The notes beneath the pieces are model-generated. The model saw nothing but the letters and a program-made list of their open reading frames with translations, ran no database searches and was not told the origin of the DNA. Position numbers and translations under genes: made by a program. A stretch of 64,000 nucleotides of DNA from Euglena gracilis (Eukaryota; Euglenida; Euglenophyceae; Euglenales). Shown one piece after another: positions 1 through 11,551 of the stretch (positions are counted from its first letter, which is position 1; each line of letters opens with the position of its first letter). The stretch spans positions 10,787,443 through 10,851,442 of the forward strand of contig CP154956.1 of assembly GCA_039621445.1 (NCBI GenBank), written 5' to 3'.

Positions 1-1200
1 AGGGCGGGACCCTGACAGGTTCTCGGGCATGACAGTTTCCCAGGGGGGGTAGGTAAAAGAAAGGCATGGAAAAAATTGGGCACCTCCAGAAGCAACTGGA
101 CTGCCATTCCCCTCAAATAAAACACGCCGTTCCTTCAAATGGACATATTTCGGTATCCTCTTTGTCCCAGTTGGGTCTGAACCACTTTCACCCGTCTCCA
201 ACTTGGTTTGTGCTGAGCTCTGTTTGGGAACAGCAATGTGGGGATTCAAAACAAAACACTTCGGTCGATGGACCATGAGATCACTGACGGGACACCTGTC
301 CATCAAACGTACAACCCAGGTTCAAATCTCTGTACGAAATAAATGAATAAATATAAATAAAAACAAAACAAAAATTTCAACAAATGAAAAAAAATATAAA
401 TAATAACAAAAGATAAAGAATATAACAAAAGAGAATAAAAAAAAGGGCGCAGCTCGCCCTGAAGGCCACCATGGGAGTGATAGCGTCCCAGGGCTTCATT
501 TTGGGTATGAGGCACGTTCCTTTGACTCCCCACGGTTTCCCAGATTGCTCTAAAAATCACATAATGGGGTCACTGGCACTCTTTCAAAAAGCAGTCAGTT
601 GCTATTTTTTTTGGAAAACCCCCTGGGGAACGCGAGGTGAGGGAAAACAAATGTGAAGAAAATGGTTTCCAAAAAATTTTCCGGCACTTTTGGAGCCGAG
701 TCACTTTCCGCGTTGGGCAGAGGGGGTTTGGGCCACAAAAAAAAAACAGTCAGTCTACCCAAAGAAAAATGAGTGGACGGCAGCGAACAAATGACAGTGT
801 GGTCCCAAAACAAGCAAAAAAGAAAAATACAGGTAAAAACGTGCCTCATCGGGGCCAGAGGAGCAAATGATTGACTGACTCAGGGATATGGAGGATCTGT
901 CACATTTGCAACTCACCATTGTGAAAAGCCGATTCATTGAAACCCTGTCAACATGGGGGAGGTTGATATCGGAAGCCTTGAGGAAAATTGGGGGGAAATT
1001 GCAGCAATTGCGGGAAAATTGCGGAAGTTGTTGAAACTGCTGAAACTGCAGAAAATGCAGAAATTGCGGACAAATTGCAGAAATTGTGGGGAAATCGCAG
1101 TTATCAACCGCCCCCCCCCCCCCGCCGCCGTCAACCAATGCTGGGGTGCCCCCAAAGTCGTTGGAGAGACACAATGCGGCCATTCCCCCCGGGGGAGGGC
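1..1200. other. No gene seen; simple repeats
   Basis: Start holds a partial TGACAGGTT repeat copy. 340-450 is A-rich. 975-1100 is a degenerate GAAATTGCGG array like those of the 7-bp-duplication elements. Frames are not coding-like. Confidence 0.6.
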
Positions 1201-1216
1201 TGGGGCCGGCACACAC

Positions 1217-4200
1217 CCGTCAGCTGCGGCCCGGGCAGGACCTCGTCCTTGGGGCCCAGCCAGCCGGCCAGCTTGGCGTAGCCCGCCGTTGCCCCGGCCA
1301 GGCGGCGGTTTCCGGGTTGGGGCACGGCGGTCCGGGCAAGCCCGGGGGGGGGGGGGTTGGACCCCCCCCCCACCAAGGAAAAGTTCCCTCGGCACCGTAG
1401 AAAATACCTCCACTCCCTCCCGGAAAACTGTCACCTGACAGGTCGGCCAGTAGCCGGGACCCTGACAACTTCCTATCATGACAGGTTGGCCGGTACCAAC
1501 AGCCCTGACAGCTTCCTGGGGGTGCCCTGACAGGTTCTTGGGCATGACTGTTTCCTGGGGGGGGGGGGGGGAATCACGGCGCCGGGAATGCAGGAAGGCC
1601 TGTAGGGGGGGGGGGGGGGGGGGCCGACCCCCCCCCACCCACAGGGGTCCGGGGGTTCCCGGGCTTTGGGGGCCGGCCCGCCGCCGGGAAAACCCTCCGG
1701 GGGGCGGGGGGGGGGGGGGGGGGGGGGGTCCAGGCCCACCCACCCACCCACTGACCCAAAACCCAAAATTGGATGAAAGCCCTTGAACAGAATTGACCTG
1801 GGGTGTCCAGCGGCCCCAAACCACCCGATTATCAGCGGCTTCCATTATCTTCCATTATACGCCGACTTTTGGAGGTGCACCCTTTACCCCTGAAATGTGA
1901 TGACCCGTTACCCTTTCCCTTCACCCCTGGAGGTGATTAATTGACCTTTTCCACCGCTGCCGCTGAAAAAATGGCCTTGGTGCTGGCGCCCCCCCCCCCA
2001 GCCTCTGTCGTGCCATCATAGCCTATGGCCACCCCTCTCGACACCCCCCTTCCGAGGCCCAAACCTACTGACCCACCCACAAGCCCTCCCTGGGGGTTAA
2101 CCCACCCACCCGCTCACTGACCCAAAACCCAAAATCGACCCGAAAATCCTTGAGAAAAGATTTCCACCCCCCCGGGGGGGGGTCTAGCTGCCCCAACCCA
2201 CCCACTCAAAACCCACTCGGTCCAGCCCTCTCGAAAACCCACCCCACCCCCGGGGGGGGGGGGGTCACACAGGTGTTGGGTAAGTCTGTGTGTCGAACGC
2301 CCCCCCCCCCGCCGTAAACCGCCGCCTGGCCCCGGCCCCGACGTACACCGCGCCGGACTTGACGGCGCTGCCCGCAGCCAGCGTGCCGCCCTTCACGGCG
2401 CCGACGGTGGCCACCGTCGGGGCGTCACCTGTCGACCCCCCCCTCGGAGGTCAACTCAGAGGCTGGGAGTTGGGGGGGTAGGGAAGAGGATGCTGGCTGA
2501 CCCCCCTCCCCCTCCCTCAGTTGCACTGACTGCAGGGGGGGATATGCAACTTGGCCCTTCAAATTATGCAAGTCAAAAAAAATGCAAAAAAAAATGCAAA
2601 AAAAATGCAAAAAAATGCAAAAAAAATGCAAAAAAAAGCAAATTTCGGAAAAACCTGATTATGCAAAAAAAAATTGCAAATTATGCAAGTTGCATATTCC
2701 CCCCCCCCCTGCTGACTGAGGCTGAGGCTTCTTGTCCGTTTATGGCCGGCGCTAGCTTCGCTTCTGGCACAGTTTGTGTGGTGTGTGGTCCCTTCCCCCT
2801 GTCCCCCCCGGCTTGGATGTATTGTTCTCGCGGGGGAGCTGGCCTCAACCCTCCGACCTCGCATTGCAAGGAGGGGACACTGCGCATGATTCTGCACCTC
2901 CTGGTTTTTTTACACCAATTTTGGAGGGCTTTCCCAACAATTTGAATTTTGACCATTTTCAACAGTTTTTTTGCATATTGTTTCGTTTGCCCAGCACTCT
3001 CTTGGGGGGGATAAAGTAACACGGGATTCAAAATAATGGACCGTGCGACCAGTGGTGGAATGCAAATGGAATGTAGGCCACCAAACATGCAAATGCACTG
3101 GGGTGGGGGGTCCCCCCAGATAGAACTGGGGCGAATATCCAACTCATGCAAATGCAAAACTCTGCCGGCACCCAACGCTTAGGGCAGGTAGTTCATTATC
3201 GGCCCATTGCTGCCCGGCAACGCACACTTCGGACCCTCCAAAGCAAAATCTGTTACTGCCCAATCACTCAAATACTTGGATAATTTGAATTTCACTCGAT
3301 TGGGCGGGGAGCGAGGGGTCCAGAGCTGGGGGGGCTGGCTGCTGGCCGGACCGGGGGGGGGGGAGTCCCCCACCGGCATAAGCGACGCCCGGGTCACGGT
3401 GCCGGTCTTGACAGCGCCGACGGTGGCGAGCGTGCTGGACTTCACTGCGCCGGCAGCTACGTCCAGGGCCGCTCGGGTGGGGTGGCGCAGGTATTTTCTC
3501 AAGCCTCTCCGGAGCTGGCCAGCTCCGACTCATGCAGGCAGAAGGGGGATGCGCTACCCCGGCCGCAAAAAAACGCGAAAAAAGATGCGCAAAAAATGCA
3601 GAATCTTTCGAAAACCTTGAAGAAAATATGCAATAAACCCGCAAAAAAAATGCCAAAAAGTGCGAAATGCACTTCCCCCCCCCTGCTCATGGGAGGTCAA
3701 TCATGGATGCAAAAAGCACATTTCTTCACTTTTTTCTGTTGCCAGTTTGACTAACCGGGAAGGGGGAGTTGGAGTACCTTAGGGCCCACGACCTGCCAGG
3801 CACTTCCCCCTGCAGGGGGGGGGGGTGCACCTGGTCGCGGCAGAAATTTGCCGACTGGCCAGGCCCATGACTAAGGCTTTCGGCCCAGGTGACAGACTGG
3901 GAGGTCGGATCTGGGGGCCTTGGAGCGCCTGCCCCGGTAGGCAACCCCCCTGGGTTGGGTCGGTCAGGTTTCTGCCCGGTCATGGTTTCGGGCGGGACGC
4001 CAAACGACAACACCAGAAAACCCAGCCAGAGTCCGACGATGGGTTTGCGGGTTGGGTTCGGGTTGCCGGGAGGGGCCGCGGCCGCCCTGGCCACCACGGC
4101 GCCGGACTTCACGCCGCTGGCTCCCGCCACCGCCGCCTGCAGCAGCAGAAAGAGCTCTTCCGGGCCAACAAACCGGTTCCCGATCTCTCCCGACACGCAC

Positions 4201-4649
4201 GCGGCTGAGCCAGGCTTTTGGCACTCGTTCCTTCGGTTTTCATTCTGGCAGTGCTGCACGGAGCGCAGATTGGCAAATTTGGGTTGGCGAGGAAAAAACT
4301 GGCCGCTGAAGGACTGTAGGCGGGCACTGTGAAGCCTAAAATTGGTCCCTGCCTGGCAGCCCAAAGCCCCCAAGAGGCATGAACAAGAATCCAGAACGAA
4401 ACCTCAAAAAACATTAAAAACCTTTAAAAAAAGCTTTGAAATTACAAACCCGAATCTTGAAAAACATGGTTTTGGGGTCAGACGTCCCCCAAGCATTCTT
4501 TTTCAGTCATCTGAAACATCTTTGTTCGCATCAGGTTGCGCGGGACGGGGGACCTGCTTGACGGCCCCCGCGGCGGCGACGGTGCCCTTCTTGGCCAGGG
4601 CGGCTCCCGCCACAACGTAGTCCTGGCCGGGGAACGTGATGAACCGCAC
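1217..4649 (-). CDS. Gly/Ala/Val/Lys-rich repeat protein, five exons, partial
   Basis: Family not recognised. Exons in transcript order: 4649-4554 (GT-AG bordered, starts VRFITFPGQDYVVAG), 4136-4093, 3458-3396, 2412-2332 and 1292-1217. Joined through nonconventional introns, the frame stays open and gives a repeating motif of the kind GAVKxGTVA and SAVKSGAVYVGAG, then TAGYAKLAGWLGPKDEV. Third codon positions are almost all G or C, as in Der. The lysine-spaced Ala/Val/Gly pattern could form amphipathic or membrane-associated helices, loosely like senescence-domain or 11-mer lipid-binding proteins; that is a guess. The last exon ends at a possible GT donor, so more exons probably lie left of position 1217 or outside the window. 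Upstream exons are uncertain (candidate at 19263-19312). Confidence 0.72.
1298..2328 (-). mobile_element. TIR element forming a nonconventional intron, perfect 8-bp duplication
   Basis: Terminal inverted repeats of 17 bp with one mismatch (CAGGCGGCGGTTTMCGG) are bounded on both sides by GCCCCGGC (1290-1297 and 2329-2336). Removing the element with 5 bases of the left copy and 3 of the right copy joins two exons in frame (AGAT|AGYAK region). The interior is G/C-homopolymer rich and includes a run of TTGCGGAAA-like repeats at 975-1100 only outside it. The exact duplication suggests a young insertion. Confidence 0.85.
2418..3392 (-). mobile_element. Nonconventional intron with CGGGCGTC-type inverted ends
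   Basis: On the minus strand the intron begins near CCGGGCGTCG and ends near GACGCCCCG. The flanks are similar but not identical (ACCGTGACC versus ACGGTGGCC). Joining at GTG keeps the repeat motif in frame. A second TIR element (2533-2711) is nested inside it. Confidence 0.65.
2533..2711. mobile_element. Nested TIR element, 7-bp duplication, TGCAAAA array inside
   Basis: Ends are CAGGGGGGGATATGCAACTTG and its inverse, flanked by CTGACTG at 2526-2532 and 2712-2718. The interior is an array of AAATGCAAAA units derived from the subterminal motif. A related sequence at 31605-31710 appears to carry the uninterrupted target region (TTGCACTGAGGCTTCTTGTC). Confidence 0.75.
3464..4089 (-). mobile_element. 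Nonconventional intron between exons of the Ala/Val-rich gene
   Basis: Ends CAGGGCGGC and the inverse of CAGGGCCGC. Removing the element plus 3 and 5 flanking bases joins GTG GT to A GCT in frame. No clear target duplication remains, so it is probably old. Confidence 0.65.
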
Positions 4650-4699
4650 CTGCGGCCGGCGGGCCGGGGCACGAAGTGCGATGGTGCGGTCCAATTGCA

Positions 4700-5758
4700 G
4701 GGCCCTTCAGCCGCTGGCGGCCGCCAATGGTAGCCGACTTGTTTGAAACTCTGCACCCCGAGGGTCTCAAAATTGAAAATGGTCTTCCCTCCTGGTATCC
4801 CGATCGGCACCATCCGCCCGATTGGTGGTCGCGCGGCGTTCCAAAAAATGCCTTTTGTCCCACCTCTTTTTGTAAATTGTGTAATTACACCTCATTTATT
4901 TTCAAATTACCTTTCCTTCGAAAGTGTTCGTGTCCTTTTCTCTACCTGTAACCTGCTGTAGAAAAAAACTCAAAAGATAAAATGAATTCAACCTACAAAC
5001 TGTGGGATTCCTCTTCCACTACACTGTGGGATTCCAATTCCTCGCAAAATTTAGCGCCTTTGTGAAAAACTGAAGGAAAAAAAAGAGAGAGAGAGAGAGA
5101 AAACTCCTCATTCTCATCAAACAGAACCCTCCCGACTTCTCTTCTTTGTATACGCCATGAGGTGATTTTTCAAATTTTCCTTTTGATGTTCACAACAAAA
5201 TTCTCGGGCATACTGACTGGCTCATCCCAACCCTTCCGAAAAATGCTTCTGATACCCCCCCAGCACTTGGCCCCCTCCCCCCTAATGTGCAAATTTACCT
5301 CCCAAAAAAAAAATGTCTGTCGGCCTGAGCCTTGGTTCCCCATTTTCAGGCTTTTGCGCCTATTTGCCCATGGCCCGCCGAAAATCTTAACCTGCACACC
5401 GCCCAGCTTTGCCTTTGGTCGTGGCCCAGGCCACAAATGAAGGGGGGGGTAGTTATTCGTTTCTCCAAGGTGGGCTCAAGGCGGCACCAAGAACCTGTCT
5501 TGTGAATCTCCTCACCCATAACTGATATGAATGTCTGCAGATATTCGAAATTCCTTTTCATCTCAGATTTCCCGTTGCTTTTTCCCCTGGCCCGGCATTT
5601 TTATCGAATTCTGCTGCTGTGTTCCCATTGGTGAATGTCCATCGTTATCATCATCATCACCATCACCATCATCACCATCGTTATCATCATCGTCGTCGTC
5701 GTCGTCGTCATCGTGGTCATCATCGTCATCATCGTCATCATCGTCATCATCATCTTAT

Positions 5759-5823
<65 letters not shown>

Positions 5824-5850
5824 GCAGCCGCAGCCGCAGCAGCAGCAGCC

Positions 5851-5884
<34 letters not shown>

Positions 5885-6076
5885 TTAAAATATTTTGACC
5901 GATACCACATGAAAATGTATTTGAGGGATCACTTTGCATTCTGTTACTATTGCACTGTTATTGCTACATTCTGCTTCAACAGCCCCCAAACCCAAGGCAC
6001 TGACATAGGGGGAGGTCACCATGTGCGCACCGTTGGTATGTAAAATACCCGACAGGCTTTTTTTGAGAGGAGGAGT
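4700..6076. other. No gene seen
   Basis: Mostly AT-rich unique sequence, two GTGGGATTCC direct repeats near 5005-5030, a GA microsatellite at about 5085 and the ATC/CAG tract. Confidence 0.55.
5641..5882 (+). repeat. (ATC)n followed by (CAG)n microsatellite
   Basis: Imperfect ATC/GTC triplets to 5757, then about 40 CAG triplets with CCG interruptions. Reads as poly-Ser/Gln/Ala in various frames; no flanking coding context supports a polyglutamine protein. Confidence 0.9.
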
Positions 6077-6084
6077 CCCCACAC

Positions 6085-6377
6085 CAGGCTTCTTTTTAAG
6101 ACCCCCGGGGGGGGAGGGGGGGTCCCCCCCCACCCACCCAGGGTGGCGCGGGACCCCCCGGGGGGGGGGAGGGGGGGGGGGGGGCGGGGACCCCGCCAAA
6201 ATCGGGCCCGCTAAAGGTAATTTTCAAAAAATTTCGGCACTTCGCGCCGAAAAGGTATACCCGGCGCCTCCGGCGCGGGCCCCCCCCCCCCGGGGGGGGG
6301 GGGTCAGGCCCACCCCCACCAGCCCACCCCCCCCCCCCCCCGGGGGGGGGGGGTCAGGTGACTTAAAAAGAAGCCTG
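6085..6377. mobile_element. TIR element, CAGGCTTCTTTTTAAG ends, TSD CCCCACAC
   Basis: Sixteen-base perfect inverted ends with exact 8-bp direct repeats at 6077-6084 and 6378-6385. Interior: C/G homopolymers, a CGGCACTTCGCGCCGAAAA hairpin near 6235 and no ORF of note. Confidence 0.9.
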
Positions 6378-7159
6378 CCCCACACACACAGCCCGGCACA
6401 GGACCCCGAGAGGGGGGGGGGGCAAAAACGGGCCGTCTGAGGGCAATTCTCAAAAAGTTCCGGTGCGATCTCACCCATACTCACCCCAGGGGGGGGGGTG
6501 GCCTTCTGAGTTAAAGCAGAAGCCTGACGCTATAAGATTTTTAAAATGGCAGCTACCAGACTAATGACCCCCGGGGACACTCCACAGTCTACAGTCCAAA
6601 AGGGGGGACGTTAGTCTGATGGCAGTTCCAACATTCTGGGAGACACAGGGTTAATGTTGAGGGTGGTTTAGGGTGGCTTCCCCTTTGCCTTGTGCTTTGG
6701 GATTCAGGCTTAACGTAAACCTAACTTTGGGAGCCTAATTTACTCGCCCCCCCCCCCTTGTGATACGACCGGGTTCCTGCAACCTGTGACTGAGGGGGGG
6801 GGCATAACACCCCCATGACCTGACCGGGGGGGGGGGTCGTAAATGAGGGGTGGTCGTACGACAGGGATGGGGGGGGGGCGGGCAAGACGAATTCAGGCCC
6901 AATTCAGGACTAACTCGAGGCCTAACTTCCAGCTTAAATCTGGCCAAATTTTGGAGTGGAAATAATTCCAAGCCTCCTCCGACGTCGTGGACCACATTCA
7001 GGTGTTTTCCGAGGGCGATGGCACCCAAACAGACGAAACCTGGGGACCGCCACCAGATTAAAACCTCCCTGTGTAGACAATGTGACCCCTGGGGGGGGGG
7101 GTTATTAATCTGAATTTTGGAATGATCAACCTAAATCGAGCCACAAACACCCACGCACG

Positions 7160-7191
<32 letters not shown>

Positions 7192-8365
7192 CACACCCGT
7201 CCACACAATACACAGCACAGCACAGCACAGCACAACGCACAACGCACAACGCACAACGCAACGCAACACAACACAGCACCTGGTTCCGGCGAAGTGCCAT
7301 CGCCAAACACGGTGTCGATGCCACCCCCAGGCTGGTTCCTTGTCCGACCCAGGGAACAAAGAGGTGCCTTTGTCGGTGCAGGAGTGCCGGAGTTGACGAT
7401 TTCTCAAGCCGGGGGGCAGCCACAGCTCAGCTCAGCCCACTGGGTTGAGCTGTAAAAAGCGAAAGCCAAATAACTTTCGGCACGCATCCCCCCCTCAGGA
7501 AAAAGGGGTTCACTGCAAGTCCTTGAAGAAAAATTGTGCTCCCCCAAGCCTGGCAAAAAAAACCTCAAAGCACCTGCCCCCCCCCCCAAAGCCCAAACCC
7601 AGATGGTTCGGGCTTTTCGGACAATGGTTTGAGGTAAATACCCCAACCCCCAAAAAATTGACCCCCTTTTGAGCCGGCTGACCCAAAATTGCACAAACTC
7701 ACACACTCTCCACACAAAACACTCCGCGCATTTTTCGACGGAAAAAAAAAGATATCAACTGCCAAAATTGCAAACCTCTTAAAAAAAAAATCTCCAAAAA
7801 ATATCTTTTAGGGTTATGCAAACCCCCTCCAGAGAGAAGGGCTTCTGCGGCCAGACCCGATTTTGGCCAGCCCAGCCAAGCGAAGCAGCATGGCCTCCTT
7901 CCCCCTCCCTTCACCCCACGTTTCCCATTCATCCACCCACCGAGGGGTTGACGCGCAGCTTGCCGGACTGGTTGTAAGTGAGCTGGCCCCCAGAAGCTTA
8001 CAGGCAAGTGCCCCCCTTTCCAGGAAAGGCATGTCCTAACTGGGGGGTCCGTCGACTTAAAAAGAAGCCTGGTGCCCTTGCATTTCTGTCCAGGGGATTT
8101 CGGGAAGGGGGTCGATTCACCATTTGAAAATTTTTAAAAATTTGAAATTTTAAAATTTAAAAATTCAAAAAAAAATGAAAAAGATCAGAGACCAGCCTGG
8201 CCACGAAGAATGCGGTGCGCAGGGGGACCCCGGCGTGCGGCAGGGGGCGGTGGCCCACCCGGTAGAGGAGTGGGGCCAGCGCTCTCCCCCCCCCCGAGCC
8301 AGGGGTCGCAGAAGCGCGGTTGCTCCCACGTGACCAGGCACCTATGGTCGTCTAGAATCCCAGAC

Positions 8366-8640
8366 CTGGTCATGCCCGGTCACGCCTGGTCACGCCCCAG
8401 TCACACCCAGTCACGCCCCAGTCACGCCTCAGTCACGCCCAGTCACGCCCCAGTCACACCCCAGTCACGCCCGGTCACACCCCAGTCACGCCCGGTCACG
8501 CCCAGTCACGCCCGGTCACGCCCAGTCACGCCCGGTCACGCCCGGTCACGCCCAGTCAGTCACGTCCCAGTCACGCCCCAGTCACGCCCCGGTCACGCCC
8601 CAGTCACGCCCCAGTCACGCCCGGTCACGCCCGGTCATTT
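8366..8640 (+). repeat. CCCAGTCACGC minisatellite
   Basis: About 25 units of CCCRGTCACGC, tandem, with R alternating between A and G. Confidence 0.95.
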
Positions 8641-9921
8641 TACAGGTGCTTCCGCATTTCGTCCCTAACCCCCACCGGGTTGTATGGGAAGGCCTGGTGA
8701 GGGTGTCGACCCCCACCCACCAATAGGGTGTGTGGGTCATCTGTTTAAGGACCCAGGGGGGGTTGCCTTGGCCAGCGTTAGAAATTTGGGCTGGCTAGCC
8801 TCCCCCCCCCCCCCGCCGCGGGGGCTGGACCACGGCTGGACCTGAGCTGGGCCGGGCTGGGCCGAAATCGGACAATTGCCCAAAAAATGACGCAAAAGAA
8901 AAAAACCAAGCATCTGGCAACCCCCCAAAACGCCCAAAACGCCCCCAAAGAACCATTTTGGACATTTTTTTGAGCCATTTTTGGGCTGGATCCATGGACC
9001 CAGCAAGAAGGGGCTGGCTAGCAGGGCTAGCAACACCCCCCGGGGGTGTGCTGCTGTCGGGGGGTTTCGAGCCCACCCACCCCCAGGGGCTCGGGTGGGA
9101 GGGGCACTTTGGGGGGTCAATTCGGGTCCAAATTTTTTTCGGTGTCTGGGGAAACCCTTCCTCCGGTGGGGTACGCACTCAGTCCGAGCCCAACGCTCCC
9201 CTGGGGGAGCCGGACCCCCCCCCCGGGGGGGTCACCGAACTTAAAAAAAAAACCTCCGGTGTCCCCCTGGAACTTCTGGCAAGGGTTGGCACTTTCACCT
9301 GTGCCGGTTGTAGTGGCCCCCCCCGGGGGGGGTCTGCAAAAGCTCAACGAGACGCATGGACCGGAATTCCTGCACCTGCCCCCCAACCCCCCCCCTCCGG
9401 ATGAAAGCCCCCCACCGGGGTTTTCACCAAAGTACAATGTACAACCCCCCCCGAAAAGAGGAGAAGTAAACTCATCCCTGGAAATAACGGAAGCCCTCTT
9501 TGAAAAAATTTTGGAAAATAAAAACAATGCGGCAATAATTGCCCGTGAGGCTTTTATCTGAGGGGCGGGGGAGGTGGCAGGGGGGGGGATGGTGCGGGCC
9601 CCCTAACACCTGGTCTGCCCGCTAACACCCCCTTCTTTGCGTATGCGGGCTGAAATGAAAAGTGCACAGCTGGGGTGTGTTGCTGGGAATTTCCATTTCC
9701 TTCGCCCCCCCCCCCCTCCCAAGGGTCAAGGTTCAACATTGGGCTGCGCAGACTGACTCTGAGCCACCAAGGTTGCATGTTCCCAATTTTGGCAGGTGAC
9801 ATACAAAATGGGATAAAACCCCCAAACACGCAAAAGACAGCGGGCCAAGATCACAAATGGAGATGAGAATCCAACTCGGGGGGAGGGGGCATGCTTGCCT
9901 GTGAGGAGGCGAGGCCAGACA

Positions 9922-10168
9922 CCGGGGGACTTGTCTCACTTCACGACAAGAAGGGCTCAAAGCCTGCATTGTCACTGCACCGCCACTGCCACTGCACTGC
10001 ATTGTCATTGCACTGCCACTTCCAGTGCACTTCCATTCCTCTTTGTTCTCCACCCTAACACACTGCACTGCCACTTCCATGGCACTGCACTGCCACTTCT
10101 ATGGCACTGCCGCCTGCACTGCATTGCCAGGGCCACTGCAATTGTCGTGAAGTGAGGCAAGTCCAGGG
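9922..10168. mobile_element. Inverted-repeat element with CACTGC interior
   Basis: Ends GGACTTGYCTCACTTCACGACAA in inverse orientation, about 23 bp with one mismatch, enclosing degenerate CACTGCCACTTCCATTGC repeats. Flanking duplication not evident. Confidence 0.6.
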
Positions 10169-11238
10169 TATCCAGCATTTCTAAATGTGATTCTCTGCTC
10201 GAACGTCTGCATGAATGACTGAGGAGAGACCTGTCAAGGGGTCGGGACCGGAATGCCATGTGTGTTTTACGAGATGGTCACCGACGGACAACAAACGACA
10301 GATCAAGCCAGAGAGGCGGCCATACAACAGGGGCTGTGTCGCCCTGCAGCAAAAGCAGCAAGCAGCACACCATGAACCTGCCCCTCCCACCACCTTTAAC
10401 CAACCCCCCCAATTGCAATGATGCAATGTCTATTTATAATAGTGTACAGAAAGTAATCTTGACATATGTAATTGTGTGTGTGCATCTGTATCATACAGTG
10501 CATAAATATGATTCAAGTTTGTGTTTTTGTGGATTACGTCCTCAGCCGGAAAAAAAAAAGTGCGAAAAAATTCGCTACTTTGGGGAACACCCATCCTGCC
10601 CACAGTTTGCCTCTGGGCAGAGGGTCACTGCAAATGTATAGCTTCATCAGAAGCCAGTGATGGGCAGATTACCCACCCCCACCTCCGAAAAAATTGTCAC
10701 CTGACAGGTTGGTCGGCAACGAGGACCCTGGCAGTTTTCAGGCGGGACCCTGACAGTTTCCCGGGCATGACAGTTTCCTTGGGGGGGGGGGATACCCTGA
10801 GAAGCAAGCCAGCTGGCACCGCTGAGTCATCAACACGAGCCTAAAGTGAAACTTCCCGGGTAGGCAACAACTACAGAGGGGTTTCAACTTCCTGGGGGGA
10901 TGCTTCGGCTGTGGCACCTCCTGCTCTGGTGCCAAAGAGACAGAAAACACCGCTCCATACAGCCCCTGACATGAAAACGGAACGAGGGAAGTGGTTGTGA
11001 AACAGAAGGGTTTTGACGTCCTCCAGAAAATTTAACTGTGCAGCTTTGTTCATTGGCGACCTTTTCCATTTTCTGAGAAAAAAAACATGAACACAATAAC
11101 ATTCTGATGAAAATATCCTGATATAGAATACAAATAGCCCTAATAAGTTTTTATGATAATTCTGAAATAAAAATATCCCGGTGAAGTGTGAGACCACCTG
11201 GATGGTTGTGAGCATGCTACCGATAAAAAGAGAAGCAC

Positions 11239-11551
11239 CAGGCCGTTTTTTTTTACCAACCCCGGGGGGGGGGGGAGGGGTGTCCGGAGTGCCTTGGGGT
11301 GGCTGCCCAGGCAGGCACTACCCCCCAGGGGAGTCGGATTTCGGCCTGTCCCCAGGCACGTTTCTTTAAAAATAGGCCATTTTTTTGGCTCCCCAGCGCC
11401 TTCGGCGCCGGGTCTGTGCTGGGACACTTTTGGCCGTGTGCCCTACCCCCCCCCCGGGGGGGGGCTCGGATCGGGAGTGCCTTGGAGTGCCTACCCAACC
11501 AGGCAGCACCCCCCCCCGGGTGGGGTCGGCACCCGACTAAAATACGGCCTG
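11239..11551. mobile_element. TIR element, CAGGCCGT ends, TSD AGAAGCAC
   Basis: Exact 8-bp repeats at 11231-11238 and 11552-11559. Contains an AGCGCCTTCGGCGCCGGG hairpin at about 11394 and two TGCCTGCCCAGGCA-like cassettes. Confidence 0.88.

Larger units (their letters stand above)
6386..11230. other. Repeat-rich, no gene seen
   Basis: Solo right end of the CAGGCTTC family at 6515-6537 and another at 8056-8071, a (CA)n and (CACAACG)n tract at 7157-7275, the 8.4 kb minisatellite, the inverted-repeat element at 9.92 kb, and G/C homopolymers. Confidence 0.5.

Noticed and set aside
934-1845. 303-codon minus-strand frame
   Set aside because: Proline/glycine runs from homopolymers; only the piece at 1217-1292 is coding, in another frame.
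3534-3690. A further 7-bp-duplication element (CAGAAGGGGGATGCGC ends)
   Set aside because: Interior array and ends fit the group, but flanks (CTCATGCAGG, CTCATGGGAGG) match only loosely.
8366-8640. Possible CRISPR array
   Set aside because: Units are contiguous with no spacers, and the context is eukaryotic.
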